A stretch of 64,000 nt of DNA from Hyphomonadaceae bacterium TMED5 (GCA_002173095.1 NHBK01000024.1:22345-86344); one strand, 5' to 3'; shown: positions 27,375 to 37,140, numbered from the stretch's first letter. Numbers and translations: made by a program. Notes: generated by a model from the sequence alone, not told the origin.

Positions 27375-27800
27375 CTAAAGCCAGGCGAGTTTGGACATGA
27401 TGGTGTCCAGCACTTCACAGACGGGAAGACTGAACAGGCCAGCTTCACCCATTTCGGCGTCTGAGAGCCAGTCCTCATACATATCTTCCCAATCGTCCGG
27501 CAGATCATTGATATAGCCGATCAAATCCAGATTAGAGGCGGCCAGCGCTTCGGGTGTGAAAGGCAAATGAGGAACGCCTTCAAGTTCTGAGCCGCCTTTC
27601 GTGCGCAGCGTGCCGCGAATGCTGACATGCACGGACGCGCCGAGCGTTTTGTGGCGTTCCACTTTCGTGACGAGCACTGAGACGCCAGCATAGCCGTCAT
27701 CTGTCATGGTCCAGATCTGGCCAGCTTCAAATTCAAGCTCGGCAATATCGCTGACTGTATCAATTCGGGTCGCAAACAGGCGTGACAGGCGTGCATTCAT
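27375..27800 (-). CDS. Hypothetical cytoplasmic protein
   Basis: 141 residues, no signal peptide or membrane helix. An N-terminal beta-rich half (FEAGQIWTMTDDGYAGVSVL) precedes an acidic helical tail with DDWEDMYEDWLSDAEM. No family recognised. It lies between ugd and the divergent membrane-anchored regulator. Start ATG 27800 preceded by AAAAGAGGAGC on the minus strand. Codon use looks like the neighbours, so a real gene is likely, of unknown role. Confidence 0.65.
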   Translation of the reverse strand: MNARLSRLFATRIDTVSDIAELEFEAGQIWTMTDDGYAGVSVLVTKVERHKTLGASVHVSIRGTLRTKGGSELEGVPHLPFTPEALAASNLDLIGYINDLPDDWEDMYEDWLSDAEMGEAGLFSLPVCEVLDTIMSKLAWL

Positions 27801-27943
27801 CGGAAAAGCTCCTCTTTTCCCCTGTCAGGTGCAAAGAGTGTTCCTGTTCGCCTGGTTCGATCTGAGCCGTCAGGTCCTGTCTGCTTGTCATGTCTCTAAC
27901 TTGGTGAGAGTAGTCTATATATAAAAAGGCTGTGGGAGGCTGC

Positions 27944-29176
27944 GTGAACGATCAGGAGCGGACAGAATTGCGAGCAGAGATCGCGCGTATGCGAGAAGCC
28001 GGATTGGTGGGGCAATCGGGCCGATTGAAACATTTGTTCGACTATCTGGCTGAGCGTAGCCTTGAAGGGTGTCCGCCTAAGGAAGCGGAAATCGCAACCG
28101 ATGTGTTTGGTCGCGATGCGAGTATGGTAGCAGAGGATTCAAGCGTTCGGGTTTATGTCCATCGGCTCCGCAAGCGATTGGAAGATTTTTACCTGCGCGG
28201 AGAACCGTGTGATGGGCCAAGGCTTGTCCTGCCGCGCGGTGAGTATTGTTTCCAGTTGGAGGAGCCAATAGCGCACTCGACACCCGCTACAGATGGTCAG
28301 GAGCCGGGCAAACCGTCTTCGCGTAATCTGATCCGGCTACTTTCCGGCGCGCTGGCGGGTGCAATTGTGATTATAGCCATCCTGTCTGCGAACGTATGGA
28401 CATCTGCCGACAAGGCGGAGGGCGCGCAATTTGACTATACGGTCTCACCAATCTGGTCACCACTGGCTGACAGCTCGCGTCCCCTCATTCTGGTGGTTGG
28501 GGACTACTATATTTTTGGTGAGTATGAAGATGGATTGTTTCTCACCCGACTGATCCGGGATTTCGACATTAGCTCACGTGAAGACCTGAGCAATTTCCTA
28601 TTGAGCGACCCGGCCGGTTCTCAATCCTATGCGGACGTCTCTCTGGAATATCTTCCGGTTTCGATAGCCCATGCGATGAGTGATTTCGCACCATTGCTTG
28701 ATGCGAGTGACGCACGGATCGTTCAGGCGTCGCAGCTATCGCCTGACGCGCTTCGGTGCTGTGATATTATTTATATCGGTCTGACGAGTGGTTTTGGACT
28801 GTTGCAGGAAACCGTATTTGCGCAATCGCGCTTTCAGCTTGGGCAGACCTTTGATGAGATCGTGGATTCGCAGGACGGGACGGACTTTGTAAGCGAAGCC
28901 TTTCTCAGCTCGCCGGGCGAAGCCATGTATAATGACTTTGCGATTTTCTCCTATCAGGAGGGGCCGACCGGCAACCATATCTGGGTATTTGCCGGCACGC
29001 GCGATACCGGTCTGATGGGATTGTCCGAAGTGATGATGGACGACAGCTGGCTGGAAGAAGAGCTGGATGTCGGCGTTCTCGTGCCTGGCTATGAAGCCGT
29101 CTTTAAGGTCACAGGCCAGCGCCAGCAAAATCTGGTGACCCGGCTTCAACGCGAACATGTCCCCGGTGATGACTGA
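27944..29176 (+). CDS. Membrane-anchored winged-helix transcriptional regulator
   Basis: 410 residues from GTG 27944, chosen because GGAGG lies four bases upstream (an in-frame GTG at 27932 would place it inside the gene). Residues 25-108 look like the OmpR-type winged helix found in one-component regulators: LKHLFDYLAERSLEG, EIATDVFGRD, VRVYVHRLRKRLEDFYL and LPRGEYCFQL as the wing. One membrane helix follows (about 129-150), then a roughly 260-residue periplasmic domain of unknown ligand with a CC pair near residue 270. ToxR/CadC-like topology. It probably controls the TonB receptor just downstream. Confidence 0.75.
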   Translation: MNDQERTELRAEIARMREAGLVGQSGRLKHLFDYLAERSLEGCPPKEAEIATDVFGRDASMVAEDSSVRVYVHRLRKRLEDFYLRGEPCDGPRLVLPRGEYCFQLEEPIAHSTPATDGQEPGKPSSRNLIRLLSGALAGAIVIIAILSANVWTSADKAEGAQFDYTVSPIWSPLADSSRPLILVVGDYYIFGEYEDGLFLTRLIRDFDISSREDLSNFLLSDPAGSQSYADVSLEYLPVSIAHAMSDFAPLLDASDARIVQASQLSPDALRCCDIIYIGLTSGFGLLQETVFAQSRFQLGQTFDEIVDSQDGTDFVSEAFLSSPGEAMYNDFAIFSYQEGPTGNHIWVFAGTRDTGLMGLSEVMMDDSWLEEELDVGVLVPGYEAVFKVTGQRQQNLVTRLQREHVPGDD

Positions 29177-29190
29177 CGAAAGTGGCAAAT

Positions 29191-29222
29191 GTAACGGCCT
29201 GTAACGCACGGCGTAACCGTTA
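29191..29222. promoter_or_regulatory. GTAAC repeat cluster, candidate operator
   Basis: GTAAC occurs at 29191, 29201 and 29213, spaced 10 and 12 bp and so on about one DNA face. TAACGG and CCGTTA at the edges form an inverted pair. The cluster is about 90 bp before the TonB receptor start, with a possible TACAAT -10 box 30 bp further on. Likely site for the adjacent winged-helix regulator; inferred. Confidence 0.45.
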
Positions 29223-29309
29223 ATAACTTAACTTCATGATAGCTTGATACAATAAACTTTCCTCAACGCAGCGAACAATGACTGCACCAAAAAGTTTGAG
29301 GGAGTTTAT

Positions 29310-31352
29310 ATGGAAACCGGACATCTGCTTCTCGGAGGCAGCACTATTGTGCTCAGCCTTCTTCTGCCGACTGCAGCCATTGCCCAGAATGCTGAGCGAC
29401 GTCTGGATGCTATTGAGGTCGTCGGTCAGACACTTGAGGAAACGCTCCCGCAGGATCTTGAAGCGTATGGGGCAGATGTTGAAACCATGTCGTCAGACGA
29501 CCTGCAGGAGCAGTCATTTATCGATGTTTCTTCAGCCATGCAGATGGAAACTCCCGGCCTGTTTGTAGCGCCGCGCGGTGGACCATTCAGCTATATGGAT
29601 ATTTCCCTTCAGGGGTCGCGCACGCAAGACATGCTGTTTCTGGTCGACGGCGTGCGGATAAACAATCGGCTATATTCCGGCACGATTACCGACACGCTGC
29701 CATCGTCCATGGTCGAACGTGTAGAGATCGTCAAAGGCGGCCAGAGTTTGTTCTATGGAACGCAAGCTGCATCTGGTGTGATCAATGTGGTCACGCGGGG
29801 CTATACAGATGAATTCGATGGGCAGGTTGAGCTGGGCGTAGACACGAATAAGGGCCGTCACATTGATGGCTATGTCCGGGGGGCATTCGGGCCCGGCAAT
29901 TATGTGGTCTACGCCTCGCAGGATGAAGCTGATGGGTTTGATACCTACACTCAGGTTCAGCCAAGTGTCACAGACAGGAACCGGTCTTATGATGTCACCA
30001 GCTTTGGCGGCAAATACCGTCTGGAACTGAATGAGCGGCTAAGTCTTGGTGCGCGCTATCAGCACAATGATGCCGCGCTGGATTATCCTGGGGCAAGGCT
30101 GACCCATTATGCTCAGAATGTGCGGGATGAAGACATTGCCAGTCTGGGTGTGGACTATGACCATAGCGAAAACCTGCAACTGCGCGTCAAAGCCTACTGG
30201 CATGACTGGGATACAGAATACACCACGATCAATAATGTGGTCGGCTCACCCGGGGATTATGATGTCCGCTACCGGGATACCTATTGGGGATATGAAGATT
30301 CCGGGGTGAACATTCTGGGGCGGTTTAATCTCACCAATGGGTTCGAACTGCTGGGCGGGTATGACTATCAGCAATATTCCGGCGTTGATGATGTGTTGTT
30401 GATTGAGGAGCAGGAAGAGAAAGTTCATGCGCTGTTTGGTCAGCTCCGCACGACAGATGACCTGCTCGATAACGCCTCATTCTCCGCGGGTGTCCGCTAT
30501 AATGAAACGGGGGGCGTATCTGCAACGGTCTGGAATGCCAGCGGCCGTTATGATGTCTCAGACGTGCTATATGTTCAGGGCACGGCAGGAACCTCCTTCC
30601 TTCTGCCAACGGCGTATCAGCTCTATGCCGTGGATACGTGCTGCACTTTGGGAAATCCTGATCTCGAGCCGGAAGAAAGCCTGAACTTCAATGCCTCGGT
30701 TGGCGGCGAGTTTGGTGGCCCGGTCCGGCTCGTATGGCAGATCACCGGTTTTCACCGTTCGATCGATAATCTGATTTCTTCCATGAGCTTTACAGAGGCG
30801 GGGCTCGATCCAAGCCAGCCTTTCCGTGGATATGATCCAGCCGACTATAACAATCGTCTGTTTGGAAATGTCGAAGGCGAAGTTCGTGTCAGCGGTTATG
30901 AATTGCTGGCGCGGTTTGATGCAGGCAATGGGCTGGCGGCTTCGGCCAGCTACACGCACGCTGATAGCGAGGAAGAAAGCGCCGGTATCACCTCTGATAT
31001 TCAGCGTATCCCTGAAGATTTTGCAAAGCTCGGTCTGGACTATCGCGCGCCATCTGGCCGTTTCGGTGCCAATGCCAGCCTGCTCTGGACCGGAGATCAG
31101 TTCGCGAGCGTCACAGGCTTTGGAACGGTCAATTACGGCGACTATACGGTGATTGATCTGGCGGCTCATCTGTTCGTGGATGATGAACAGCGTCACCGAG
31201 TTACGGTGCGCCTCGAAAACGCGCTTGATGAGGAATACATCACACGCCCCGGCTCTGCGCTGGTGGATGGCACCACGACGAATGAGCGCTTTTTCTACGG
31301 CAATCGCGGCGTACCTCAAACTCTGCACGTGTCCTACGCCTACGCGTTTTAG
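29310..31352 (+). CDS. TonB-dependent outer-membrane receptor
   Basis: 680 residues. Signal peptide ends PTAAIAQ. A TonB-box-like segment, LDAIEVVGQ, leads into a plug domain (about 50-170) with VERVEIVKGGQSLFYGTQAASGVINVV, and a 22-strand-type barrel ends in FYGNRGVPQTLHVSYAYAF, closing on Phe. Architecture is BtuB/siderophore-receptor-like. GGGAG precedes the ATG. The following PepSY gene and preceding membrane regulator suggest uptake of an iron chelate or similar metal complex across the outer membrane; substrate not determined. Confidence 0.92.
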   Translation: METGHLLLGGSTIVLSLLLPTAAIAQNAERRLDAIEVVGQTLEETLPQDLEAYGADVETMSSDDLQEQSFIDVSSAMQMETPGLFVAPRGGPFSYMDISLQGSRTQDMLFLVDGVRINNRLYSGTITDTLPSSMVERVEIVKGGQSLFYGTQAASGVINVVTRGYTDEFDGQVELGVDTNKGRHIDGYVRGAFGPGNYVVYASQDEADGFDTYTQVQPSVTDRNRSYDVTSFGGKYRLELNERLSLGARYQHNDAALDYPGARLTHYAQNVRDEDIASLGVDYDHSENLQLRVKAYWHDWDTEYTTINNVVGSPGDYDVRYRDTYWGYEDSGVNILGRFNLTNGFELLGGYDYQQYSGVDDVLLIEEQEEKVHALFGQLRTTDDLLDNASFSAGVRYNETGGVSATVWNASGRYDVSDVLYVQGTAGTSFLLPTAYQLYAVDTCCTLGNPDLEPEESLNFNASVGGEFGGPVRLVWQITGFHRSIDNLISSMSFTEAGLDPSQPFRGYDPADYNNRLFGNVEGEVRVSGYELLARFDAGNGLAASASYTHADSEEESAGITSDIQRIPEDFAKLGLDYRAPSGRFGANASLLWTGDQFASVTGFGTVNYGDYTVIDLAAHLFVDDEQRHRVTVRLENALDEEYITRPGSALVDGTTTNERFFYGNRGVPQTLHVSYAYAF

Positions 31353-31421
31353 AATCTCCTGCCGGCGGGGCCTTTTACCTCCTCTGCCTCGTCGGCGCCC
31401 TCCCTTTGAAAAGACATTCAG

Positions 31422-32894
31422 ATGATCTGGAAAACCATCACCACGCTGCACCGGTATCTCGGGGTGACTGTCGGCATGATTATGCTGATCTGGTGTCTGT
31501 CAGGCTTCGTCATGATGTATCAGGGGTTTCCTGAAACCACCGATCCTGAAAACAGGCTGGCTCGACAGGTGCTCTTGTCAGACCAATGCTGTGTCTGGCC
31601 TGATGACATGGCGGCGGAGCAGCCCGTATCTCAATTTGAAATTCGAATGCGGGCGGGAAAACCCGTTATCGATGTTTCCCGGGGGCGACTATCTGGAATT
31701 TACAGTCTGGAAACGGGCGAACGGGTCGCTGCACTCACGCGTCACCAGGCGCGCAATATTGCCTCGCAGTTTCTTCACGCAAATGGCGTGGAGGGGGATA
31801 TAGCATCCTTCGCGCCGATCGAAGTCGATCAATGGACTGTGTATATGTGGCGACGGGAAGCCCCGCTTTGGAGGGCGGAAATTGACGACGCCAGCGACAC
31901 TTATGTCTATGTGTCCGGGCAGTCAGGGCAGGTTGTGCAGGATGCGAACCGGCAGGAGCGTCTGCTGGCATGGTTGGGGGCCATTCCGCACTGGCTTTAC
32001 CCTCAATTACTGCGGCAAAACCAGCCTGTCTGGTACCAGTCGGTCATATGGCTCAGCGTGCTGGGCATATTTCTGACGCTGACAGGACTGGTTGTGGGGC
32101 TGCGTCGATTAAGAACCAAATCTGGTAAATGGTTTCCGTTCAAAAAGCCGTTCTGGCTCTGGCACCATGTAACTGGAGTACTGGCTGGCATTCTGGTGCT
32201 CAGCTGGGTGGCAAGCGGGCTTTTGACCATGCAGCCCTGGGGGCTGTTAGAGACAGATCCATCCACACCAAGACAAGCTGTCTCCGGCGAAATGACATGG
32301 GGTGAAGCCGCCGAATTACTGGACGCCTTTAAAGAGAATGCGCCCGCAGGAATTGTTGGAATCACCGCTGCGCCCTTTGCCGGCGAGCCTGCACTTCGGG
32401 TGCAGTTGGCCGATGGGTCTGCCTACCGGTTTGGGCATTCAGGGCGAGTTGAGCTTTCGCCCGACGATGTGCATCACCTGTTGGAAGAGGCTGGGCTGGC
32501 AGTCTCGGAAGTGTCACTGCTGACGTCTGAAGACGCATATTATTATGGGCATAAAACAGAGGTCGGATTTCCAGTGATCCGGGTCCGCCTTGATGATGCG
32601 GACAGGACGCGCGTGTATGTCGATCCTGAAACCGGAGAGATTGCGCGTTTCGTGACTGCTACGGCGCGCCGGTTTCGTTGGTTGGAAAATGGCTTTCACA
32701 ATTTTGACTGGCCGGGCGTGCAAGAACGCCCGATCTGGGATGTCGTGACACTCTTGCTGTTAATGGCAGTGACCCTGGTTTGTGGAACCGGGGCGTGGCT
32801 TTCCATATCGAGAGTGCGCCGGGATATTCGAATGGGTTTGCGCCGTCTCAAAGGCTCGAAACAGCGCCGGGCGAGAACAGTAAGGCGGACCTAA
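31422..32894 (+). CDS. PepSY-associated transmembrane protein (iron-uptake reductase-like)
   Basis: 490 residues with four membrane helices (about 12-32, 205-225, 245-270, 435-455). Two periplasmic PepSY-like regions lie between, one with YVYVSGQSGQVVQDANRQER and one with RVYVDPETGEIARFV. Conserved histidines occur in TLHRYLG, WHHVTG and GFHNFDW, as in the PepSY_TM family thought to reduce ferric siderophores or pass electrons. It follows the TonB receptor by 69 bp and is probably co-transcribed. Its stop overlaps tdk convergently by 4 bp. Confidence 0.85.
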   Translation: MIWKTITTLHRYLGVTVGMIMLIWCLSGFVMMYQGFPETTDPENRLARQVLLSDQCCVWPDDMAAEQPVSQFEIRMRAGKPVIDVSRGRLSGIYSLETGERVAALTRHQARNIASQFLHANGVEGDIASFAPIEVDQWTVYMWRREAPLWRAEIDDASDTYVYVSGQSGQVVQDANRQERLLAWLGAIPHWLYPQLLRQNQPVWYQSVIWLSVLGIFLTLTGLVVGLRRLRTKSGKWFPFKKPFWLWHHVTGVLAGILVLSWVASGLLTMQPWGLLETDPSTPRQAVSGEMTWGEAAELLDAFKENAPAGIVGITAAPFAGEPALRVQLADGSAYRFGHSGRVELSPDDVHHLLEEAGLAVSEVSLLTSEDAYYYGHKTEVGFPVIRVRLDDADRTRVYVDPETGEIARFVTATARRFRWLENGFHNFDWPGVQERPIWDVVTLLLLMAVTLVCGTGAWLSISRVRRDIRMGLRRLKGSKQRRARTVRRT

Positions 32895-33475
32895 CAGCGC
32901 CCGACAGCCGCTTCCCAATGCTGACGGCAAAGCGAGACGTATTTCCCCTTCGCGACGCTCACCTGATCACCTTCGCGCAGGGCTTCGCCCTGCTCATCAA
33001 GGCGCGCGGTCATGGTGGCTTTGCGGCCGCAATGACAAATGGTGCGGGCTTCGCGCAGATCATCTGCCAGTGCGAGCAATGCGGCTGAGCCTTCAAACAA
33101 TTCACCCTGAAAGTCGGTGCGCAAACCATAGCAGAGGACGGGCAGGCCAAGCTGGTCACCCGCGCGCGCGAGCTGCCAGACCTGATCTTTGGTCAGGAAC
33201 TGAGCCTCATCGATAAAGATGGCGTGCAACGGGCCTTCGCGTTTCTGCGTTTCAATACGCGTGAACAAATCTGTATCGCCGCGAAACAAGTGAGCTTCGG
33301 CCTCAAGGCCAATCCGCGAATGAATACTGCCGCTTTCTGCATCCGCTTCGCCGTGATGGCCCGATGTCCACAACATCACCTCCATACCGCGTTCGCGATA
33401 GTTATAGGCAGCCTGAAGCAGAATTGCCGACTTACCGGCATTCATGGCCGAAAAGGTGAAATAGAGCTTGGACAT
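32891..33475 (-). CDS. tdk: Thymidine kinase
   Basis: 194 residues from ATG 33475; a longer in-frame extension would run into the divergent gene's leader. It has the type II thymidine kinase P-loop SAMNAGKSAILLQ (residues 9-21), the DEAQF box (about 87-91), and zinc-binding CHCGRKA with a distal CRQH. It phosphorylates thymidine to dTMP for salvage. Cytoplasmic. Divergent from the DUF1573 gene and convergent with the PepSY gene. Confidence 0.94.
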   Translation of the reverse strand: MSKLYFTFSAMNAGKSAILLQAAYNYRERGMEVMLWTSGHHGEADAESGSIHSRIGLEAEAHLFRGDTDLFTRIETQKREGPLHAIFIDEAQFLTKDQVWQLARAGDQLGLPVLCYGLRTDFQGELFEGSAALLALADDLREARTICHCGRKATMTARLDEQGEALREGDQVSVAKGKYVSLCRQHWEAAVGRC

Positions 33476-33584
33476 AGCTATCCGGTACCCGATTCTAAGC
33501 TTACGGGCATCAGTGTTGAATTGGTTTCTGACTTGCAGATGGCTGTTTAAGTGTTTCAGGCTGACGCGATTGGTGGAGATTGTG

Positions 33585-34055
33585 ATGAAGAACCCGTGGG
33601 CGCACCTTGCCGGACTGGCAGCGATGTCTCTCATTCCTGTTTCATTTGCGCACGCGCAAGTGGCTGAACCTTCACTGGAGCAGCCCTCGCAGATTCAGGT
33701 GCCGGAAAATACAGGTGTGATTGGGTTTGATTCTGCCATTCGCAGTTTTGGCGAGGTGGTTCAGGGGGAAACGCTGCGTCATAGCTATCTCTTCCTGAAT
33801 AATGGCAGTGGACCGATCACGCTGGCTCAGGCCTTTTCGCAGACCTCTGGCGTTTCGGTGATGATCTCCCGTGCGCCGGTTGAGGCCGGTGCGTTTGGGG
33901 AAGTCGCCGTATCGGTGGATACGAGCGATATGGTCGGAGACCAGTATATCCGTATTCGCGTGAATTCTGACGCCTATAATGCGCCTTCAACGCTTTATCT
34001 TCGGGCACATGTTCTGCCCCCTGAAGAGGTTGAAACAGAAAACGCCGGGGAATAA
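33585..34055 (+). CDS. DUF1573 domain secreted protein
   Basis: 156 residues from ATG 33585 behind GGTGGAGA. Signal peptide MKNPWAHLAGLAAMSLIPVSFAHAQ, then an immunoglobulin-like DUF1573 domain with FDSAIRSFGEVVQGETLRHS and FLNNGSGPITL. Domains of this type are periplasmic or surface, with no settled function. An upstream in-frame extension crosses the tdk start and was rejected. A strong hairpin terminator follows. Confidence 0.82.
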   Translation: MKNPWAHLAGLAAMSLIPVSFAHAQVAEPSLEQPSQIQVPENTGVIGFDSAIRSFGEVVQGETLRHSYLFLNNGSGPITLAQAFSQTSGVSVMISRAPVEAGAFGEVAVSVDTSDMVGDQYIRIRVNSDAYNAPSTLYLRAHVLPPEEVETENAGE

Positions 34056-34065
34056 CCCCGGCGTT
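34041..34065 (+). terminator. Hairpin terminator after DUF1573 gene
   Basis: A 10-bp perfect stem, AACGCCGGGG / CCCCGGCGTT with an AATA loop, starts within the last codons and is followed by CTGCTGTTTT. It separates this gene from the convergent S9 peptidase. Confidence 0.75.
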
Positions 34066-34095
34066 CTGCTGTTTTAGGATTGGTACGTCGTCGCC

Positions 34096-36096
34096 TTATT
34101 CGGCTTCGTCTGGCGTCATGCCCAAAACGTCTTCCAGAAACTCAGCCTGACGACGCGCATAGAAAAGCTGGTTGGAAAGCTTCCGCCAGCCATGGCCTTC
34201 ATCCTGAAAGCGGATGAAGTCAGCGCGATATCCGTTTTCACGAATAGTGCGGACCATTGTCTCTGTTTCCATAATATCGATGCGCGGGTCATTCACGCCG
34301 TGCGAATACAACATTGGAACATTGATCTGGTCTGCCTGACGGATCGGAGAATTCTCCGTGTAATATTCCTGCCAGTAGTCCTCGGTGATATCTCCATACT
34401 CAATGCGGTCAGATGCTTTGAGGCCCGGTGATGCGATCTCCAGCGCGGTGACCCAATCGGCGACACCAAACAGAGAGACACCGGCGGCAAATGTGCCCGG
34501 GAAATTAGCGACAGCTGCGTTGACCGCATAGCCGCCATAAGACCCGCCAACCACGGCGGCTCGGTCCGCATCAACCAGTCCTTCGTCGCCGAGATAGTTC
34601 AGCATGTCGACAAGGTCAGCAATGGATTCAAGGCGGTTTTCGCGGTCATCCAGCGTCACATAGGTGTGCCCGAAACCGGTTGAACCGCGAACATTGGATT
34701 CAAACACGGCGAAGCCGCGATCTACCAGATACTGAACATTTGCATCAAAGGTCGGGCGTGACTGGCTGGTTGGTCCGCCATGCACCATGAACACAACAGG
34801 TGGAGGGCCTTCGCCTGTATAAGAGGTGTCATCCGGCATATAGAGAAGACCCTGCACCTCAACGCCGTCGCGCGCCGTTATGCGAATGTCTTCTGGTCGA
34901 ACAAGGCGGTCCGGGTCGATACCGGCCAGCGGGGATGTGAAGACATTGTAGGTTTCGCCCGTTTCAATGTCCCAGGTCAGAACCTCACCAGGCGTCCGCC
35001 AACCGCTTACCCCCAGAACGACACGTGCGTCTTCGTTATTGCAGGACGCACCGTACACGCCTTCAGGCAGTTCCGGCACGTCCACAGTTTCACCGGTCTC
35101 TCGGTTCATAGCGGTGATTTCGGAGTATCCGCCGACATTGGCGATATAAACGAGATAGGCGTCATCCGCGCCGCACAGGTCGATGCCATCAATATCGGAC
35201 CCGGGCACTTCATGCAGCAACTCAAATGACCCGCTTTCCAGATCGTAGAAATGAACGGCCGAATATTCGCGCTCAGTGTTGCTGGAAAAATAGAAACCAG
35301 ACGTGTCGTCCAGCCAGCGCACAGACCCATGTGCGGCGCGGCGCTCGGGTTCTGAAACGGTCGTCACCTCGCCGGTTTCAATGTTCAGCAAATAGAGATT
35401 GTTGGAATCTTCGCCGACAGAGGTGGAGAAAGTTATGAACTGGCCGTCGGGGGAAATATCGTCCGGATACACACCGAATTCGCCCTCATAAATCATCTCA
35501 CCCGTACCGTTTGGTACAGTGGCTTTATAGAGGTCGAAGTGAAGACCCGTGCGGGCTGTGGACGAATAAATGATGCTGTTCCCATCCGGGGCGAAGTCGC
35601 CAAAAGTGCGAAACGCGCCAGCTTCTGCCGGAAAGATGATTTCTTCTTCAGTGCCGTCAGCGGAAATCAGAAAATAGGCTTCCTGTTCGTCGCCATCATT
35701 GTCCGCACCATAAAGAATGTGTTCACCGTCCGGGGCCCAGGTGAAGAAGGAAATGCCATTGCCATAGGTCAGGCGTTTTGGCTGGCCGCCAGTCGCTGGA
35801 ACTGTCCAGAGCTGGTTCTCGCCAGTGATGGTCCAGCTGAATGCGATCGTGTCTCCATCCGGAGAGAGTGAGCCGCCGCGCATACTGCCATTTGCGGCCA
35901 GAATATAGCGCGCAATATCCGATGGATCTTCGCCCGCAAGGCCAACCTGAACGGCCTCATCGGTAGGCTCGATGGCCTCGAGCGTTTCATCAAAGCCGGA
36001 CTGGCCGCCCGATACTGAGCTCGTCTGAGCAAAGGCTGGTGTGAAGGCGAAGCCGGCTGCCGCACCGGAGAGAATTAGGCGTTTCAATGGGGTCAT
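34096..36096 (-). CDS. S9 family prolyl oligopeptidase-like peptidase, secreted
   Basis: 666 residues from ATG 36096 (AGTGGA upstream), with a signal peptide ending AAAGFAFTPAFAQ. A beta-propeller of WD40-like TolB repeats occupies about 60-400 (SPDGDTIAFSW, APDGEHILYG, SPDGQFITFS). The alpha/beta-hydrolase domain follows with nucleophile Ser in GGSYGGYAV (near 519), Asp in GVNDPRID and His in DEGHGWRK. It should cleave short periplasmic peptides. Encoded alone between hairpins. Confidence 0.92.
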   Translation of the reverse strand: MTPLKRLILSGAAAGFAFTPAFAQTSSVSGGQSGFDETLEAIEPTDEAVQVGLAGEDPSDIARYILAANGSMRGGSLSPDGDTIAFSWTITGENQLWTVPATGGQPKRLTYGNGISFFTWAPDGEHILYGADNDGDEQEAYFLISADGTEEEIIFPAEAGAFRTFGDFAPDGNSIIYSSTARTGLHFDLYKATVPNGTGEMIYEGEFGVYPDDISPDGQFITFSTSVGEDSNNLYLLNIETGEVTTVSEPERRAAHGSVRWLDDTSGFYFSSNTEREYSAVHFYDLESGSFELLHEVPGSDIDGIDLCGADDAYLVYIANVGGYSEITAMNRETGETVDVPELPEGVYGASCNNEDARVVLGVSGWRTPGEVLTWDIETGETYNVFTSPLAGIDPDRLVRPEDIRITARDGVEVQGLLYMPDDTSYTGEGPPPVVFMVHGGPTSQSRPTFDANVQYLVDRGFAVFESNVRGSTGFGHTYVTLDDRENRLESIADLVDMLNYLGDEGLVDADRAAVVGGSYGGYAVNAAVANFPGTFAAGVSLFGVADWVTALEIASPGLKASDRIEYGDITEDYWQEYYTENSPIRQADQINVPMLYSHGVNDPRIDIMETETMVRTIRENGYRADFIRFQDEGHGWRKLSNQLFYARRQAEFLEDVLGMTPDEAE

Positions 36097-36193
36097 GTTC
36101 CACTCTTTAAACAGGGACAGATGCAAGACCTTACCGTTCATCAATAGAACATCAAATGATTTCACCCCGTGCGAGCCGTGATCACGAAAATTG

Positions 36194-37051
36194 TTATTTG
36201 CGAGAGGGACGCAGAATAACCAGCGCCACGCCTGTCAGAATTCCGGCAGAGGCGAGAATATAGGTGAGGGTGATGGGTTCAGAGAGAAACAGGATACCGC
36301 CAAGGGCGGCAAGTACGGGAACTGTCAGCTGAAGCGCGCCAGCCTGCGCCGTTGACAGTGCTGGTAGGACCGCATACCAGAGCGCGTATCCAAGGCCTGA
36401 GGCGAGAGCGCCGGATGCGAGAGCGGCGGCAAAACCGGTCCATGAGGGGAGCGGCTCACCCAAGAGGAAGAAGAGGGCTGGGCATAGAATGATTGCCATC
36501 ACGCTCGCGCGTAGAAAATTGCCTGCGGTTGAGTTGGTCGGCGAACTGACATTGCGGCCGAGCAGTGAATAAATGCCCCATGAAATGCCTGCCCCTGCCA
36601 TGATCAGCGCGGCCCATATCGGCGGGGCCTCGGCCCCCGGCAGAAGCAGCCAGACAAGTGAAAAACAGGCGAGCGCCAGCCCTGACCATTGCATTAGGGA
36701 GAGCGGCTTTCTTTGAAACAGCCCCCAGCCCACCATTGTGATTTGCACAAGGAAGAAGAGGATCAGCGCGCCAACCCCGGAACCGAGCCCCAGATAGGCA
36801 AAGGAGAACAATCCGGCATAGGCGAGAAGCGATGCGCCGCCAGCCCAGTTGCCAGACGTCAGGGCGCGCGGCCCGGCCAGAGCGAACAGCACCAGTCCGC
36901 CGGATAAAATTCGGATCAGTGTGAAACTCGCCGCACCCATGGAGGTGTCAGCCAGCGCCATGCGTGTGAGCACGGAATTGGCGGCGAAGGCGACCATGGC
37001 AAGCGTCGCCAGCAGTGCTGTGCGCAACCATAAAGGGGCTTTGTCTGCCAT
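36194..37051 (-). CDS. EamA/DMT family transporter
   Basis: 285 residues with ten predicted membrane helices arranged as two EamA repeats: the first starts LATLAMVAFAANSVLTRMAL, the second contains WGIYSLLGRN, and it ends LVILRPSRK. Drug/metabolite-type exporters of this class move small metabolites such as amino acids; the substrate here is unknown. Isolated gene, about 100 bp upstream of the S9 peptidase on the same strand. Confidence 0.88.
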   Translation of the reverse strand: MADKAPLWLRTALLATLAMVAFAANSVLTRMALADTSMGAASFTLIRILSGGLVLFALAGPRALTSGNWAGGASLLAYAGLFSFAYLGLGSGVGALILFFLVQITMVGWGLFQRKPLSLMQWSGLALACFSLVWLLLPGAEAPPIWAALIMAGAGISWGIYSLLGRNVSSPTNSTAGNFLRASVMAIILCPALFFLLGEPLPSWTGFAAALASGALASGLGYALWYAVLPALSTAQAGALQLTVPVLAALGGILFLSEPITLTYILASAGILTGVALVILRPSRK

Positions 37052-37140
37052 GCGTGTTCTTCGCCCTTACTGTCCCAGACAGGCCAATCTGGCAGAGGGC
37101 GGCGGGCGCTTCAATCCTCTTACGTCACACATGCCGACAC

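Noticed and set aside
30567..31451. 294-codon minus-strand frame opposite the TonB receptor
   Set aside because: Antisense shadow of the barrel and of the PepSY start, with basic, low-complexity translation.
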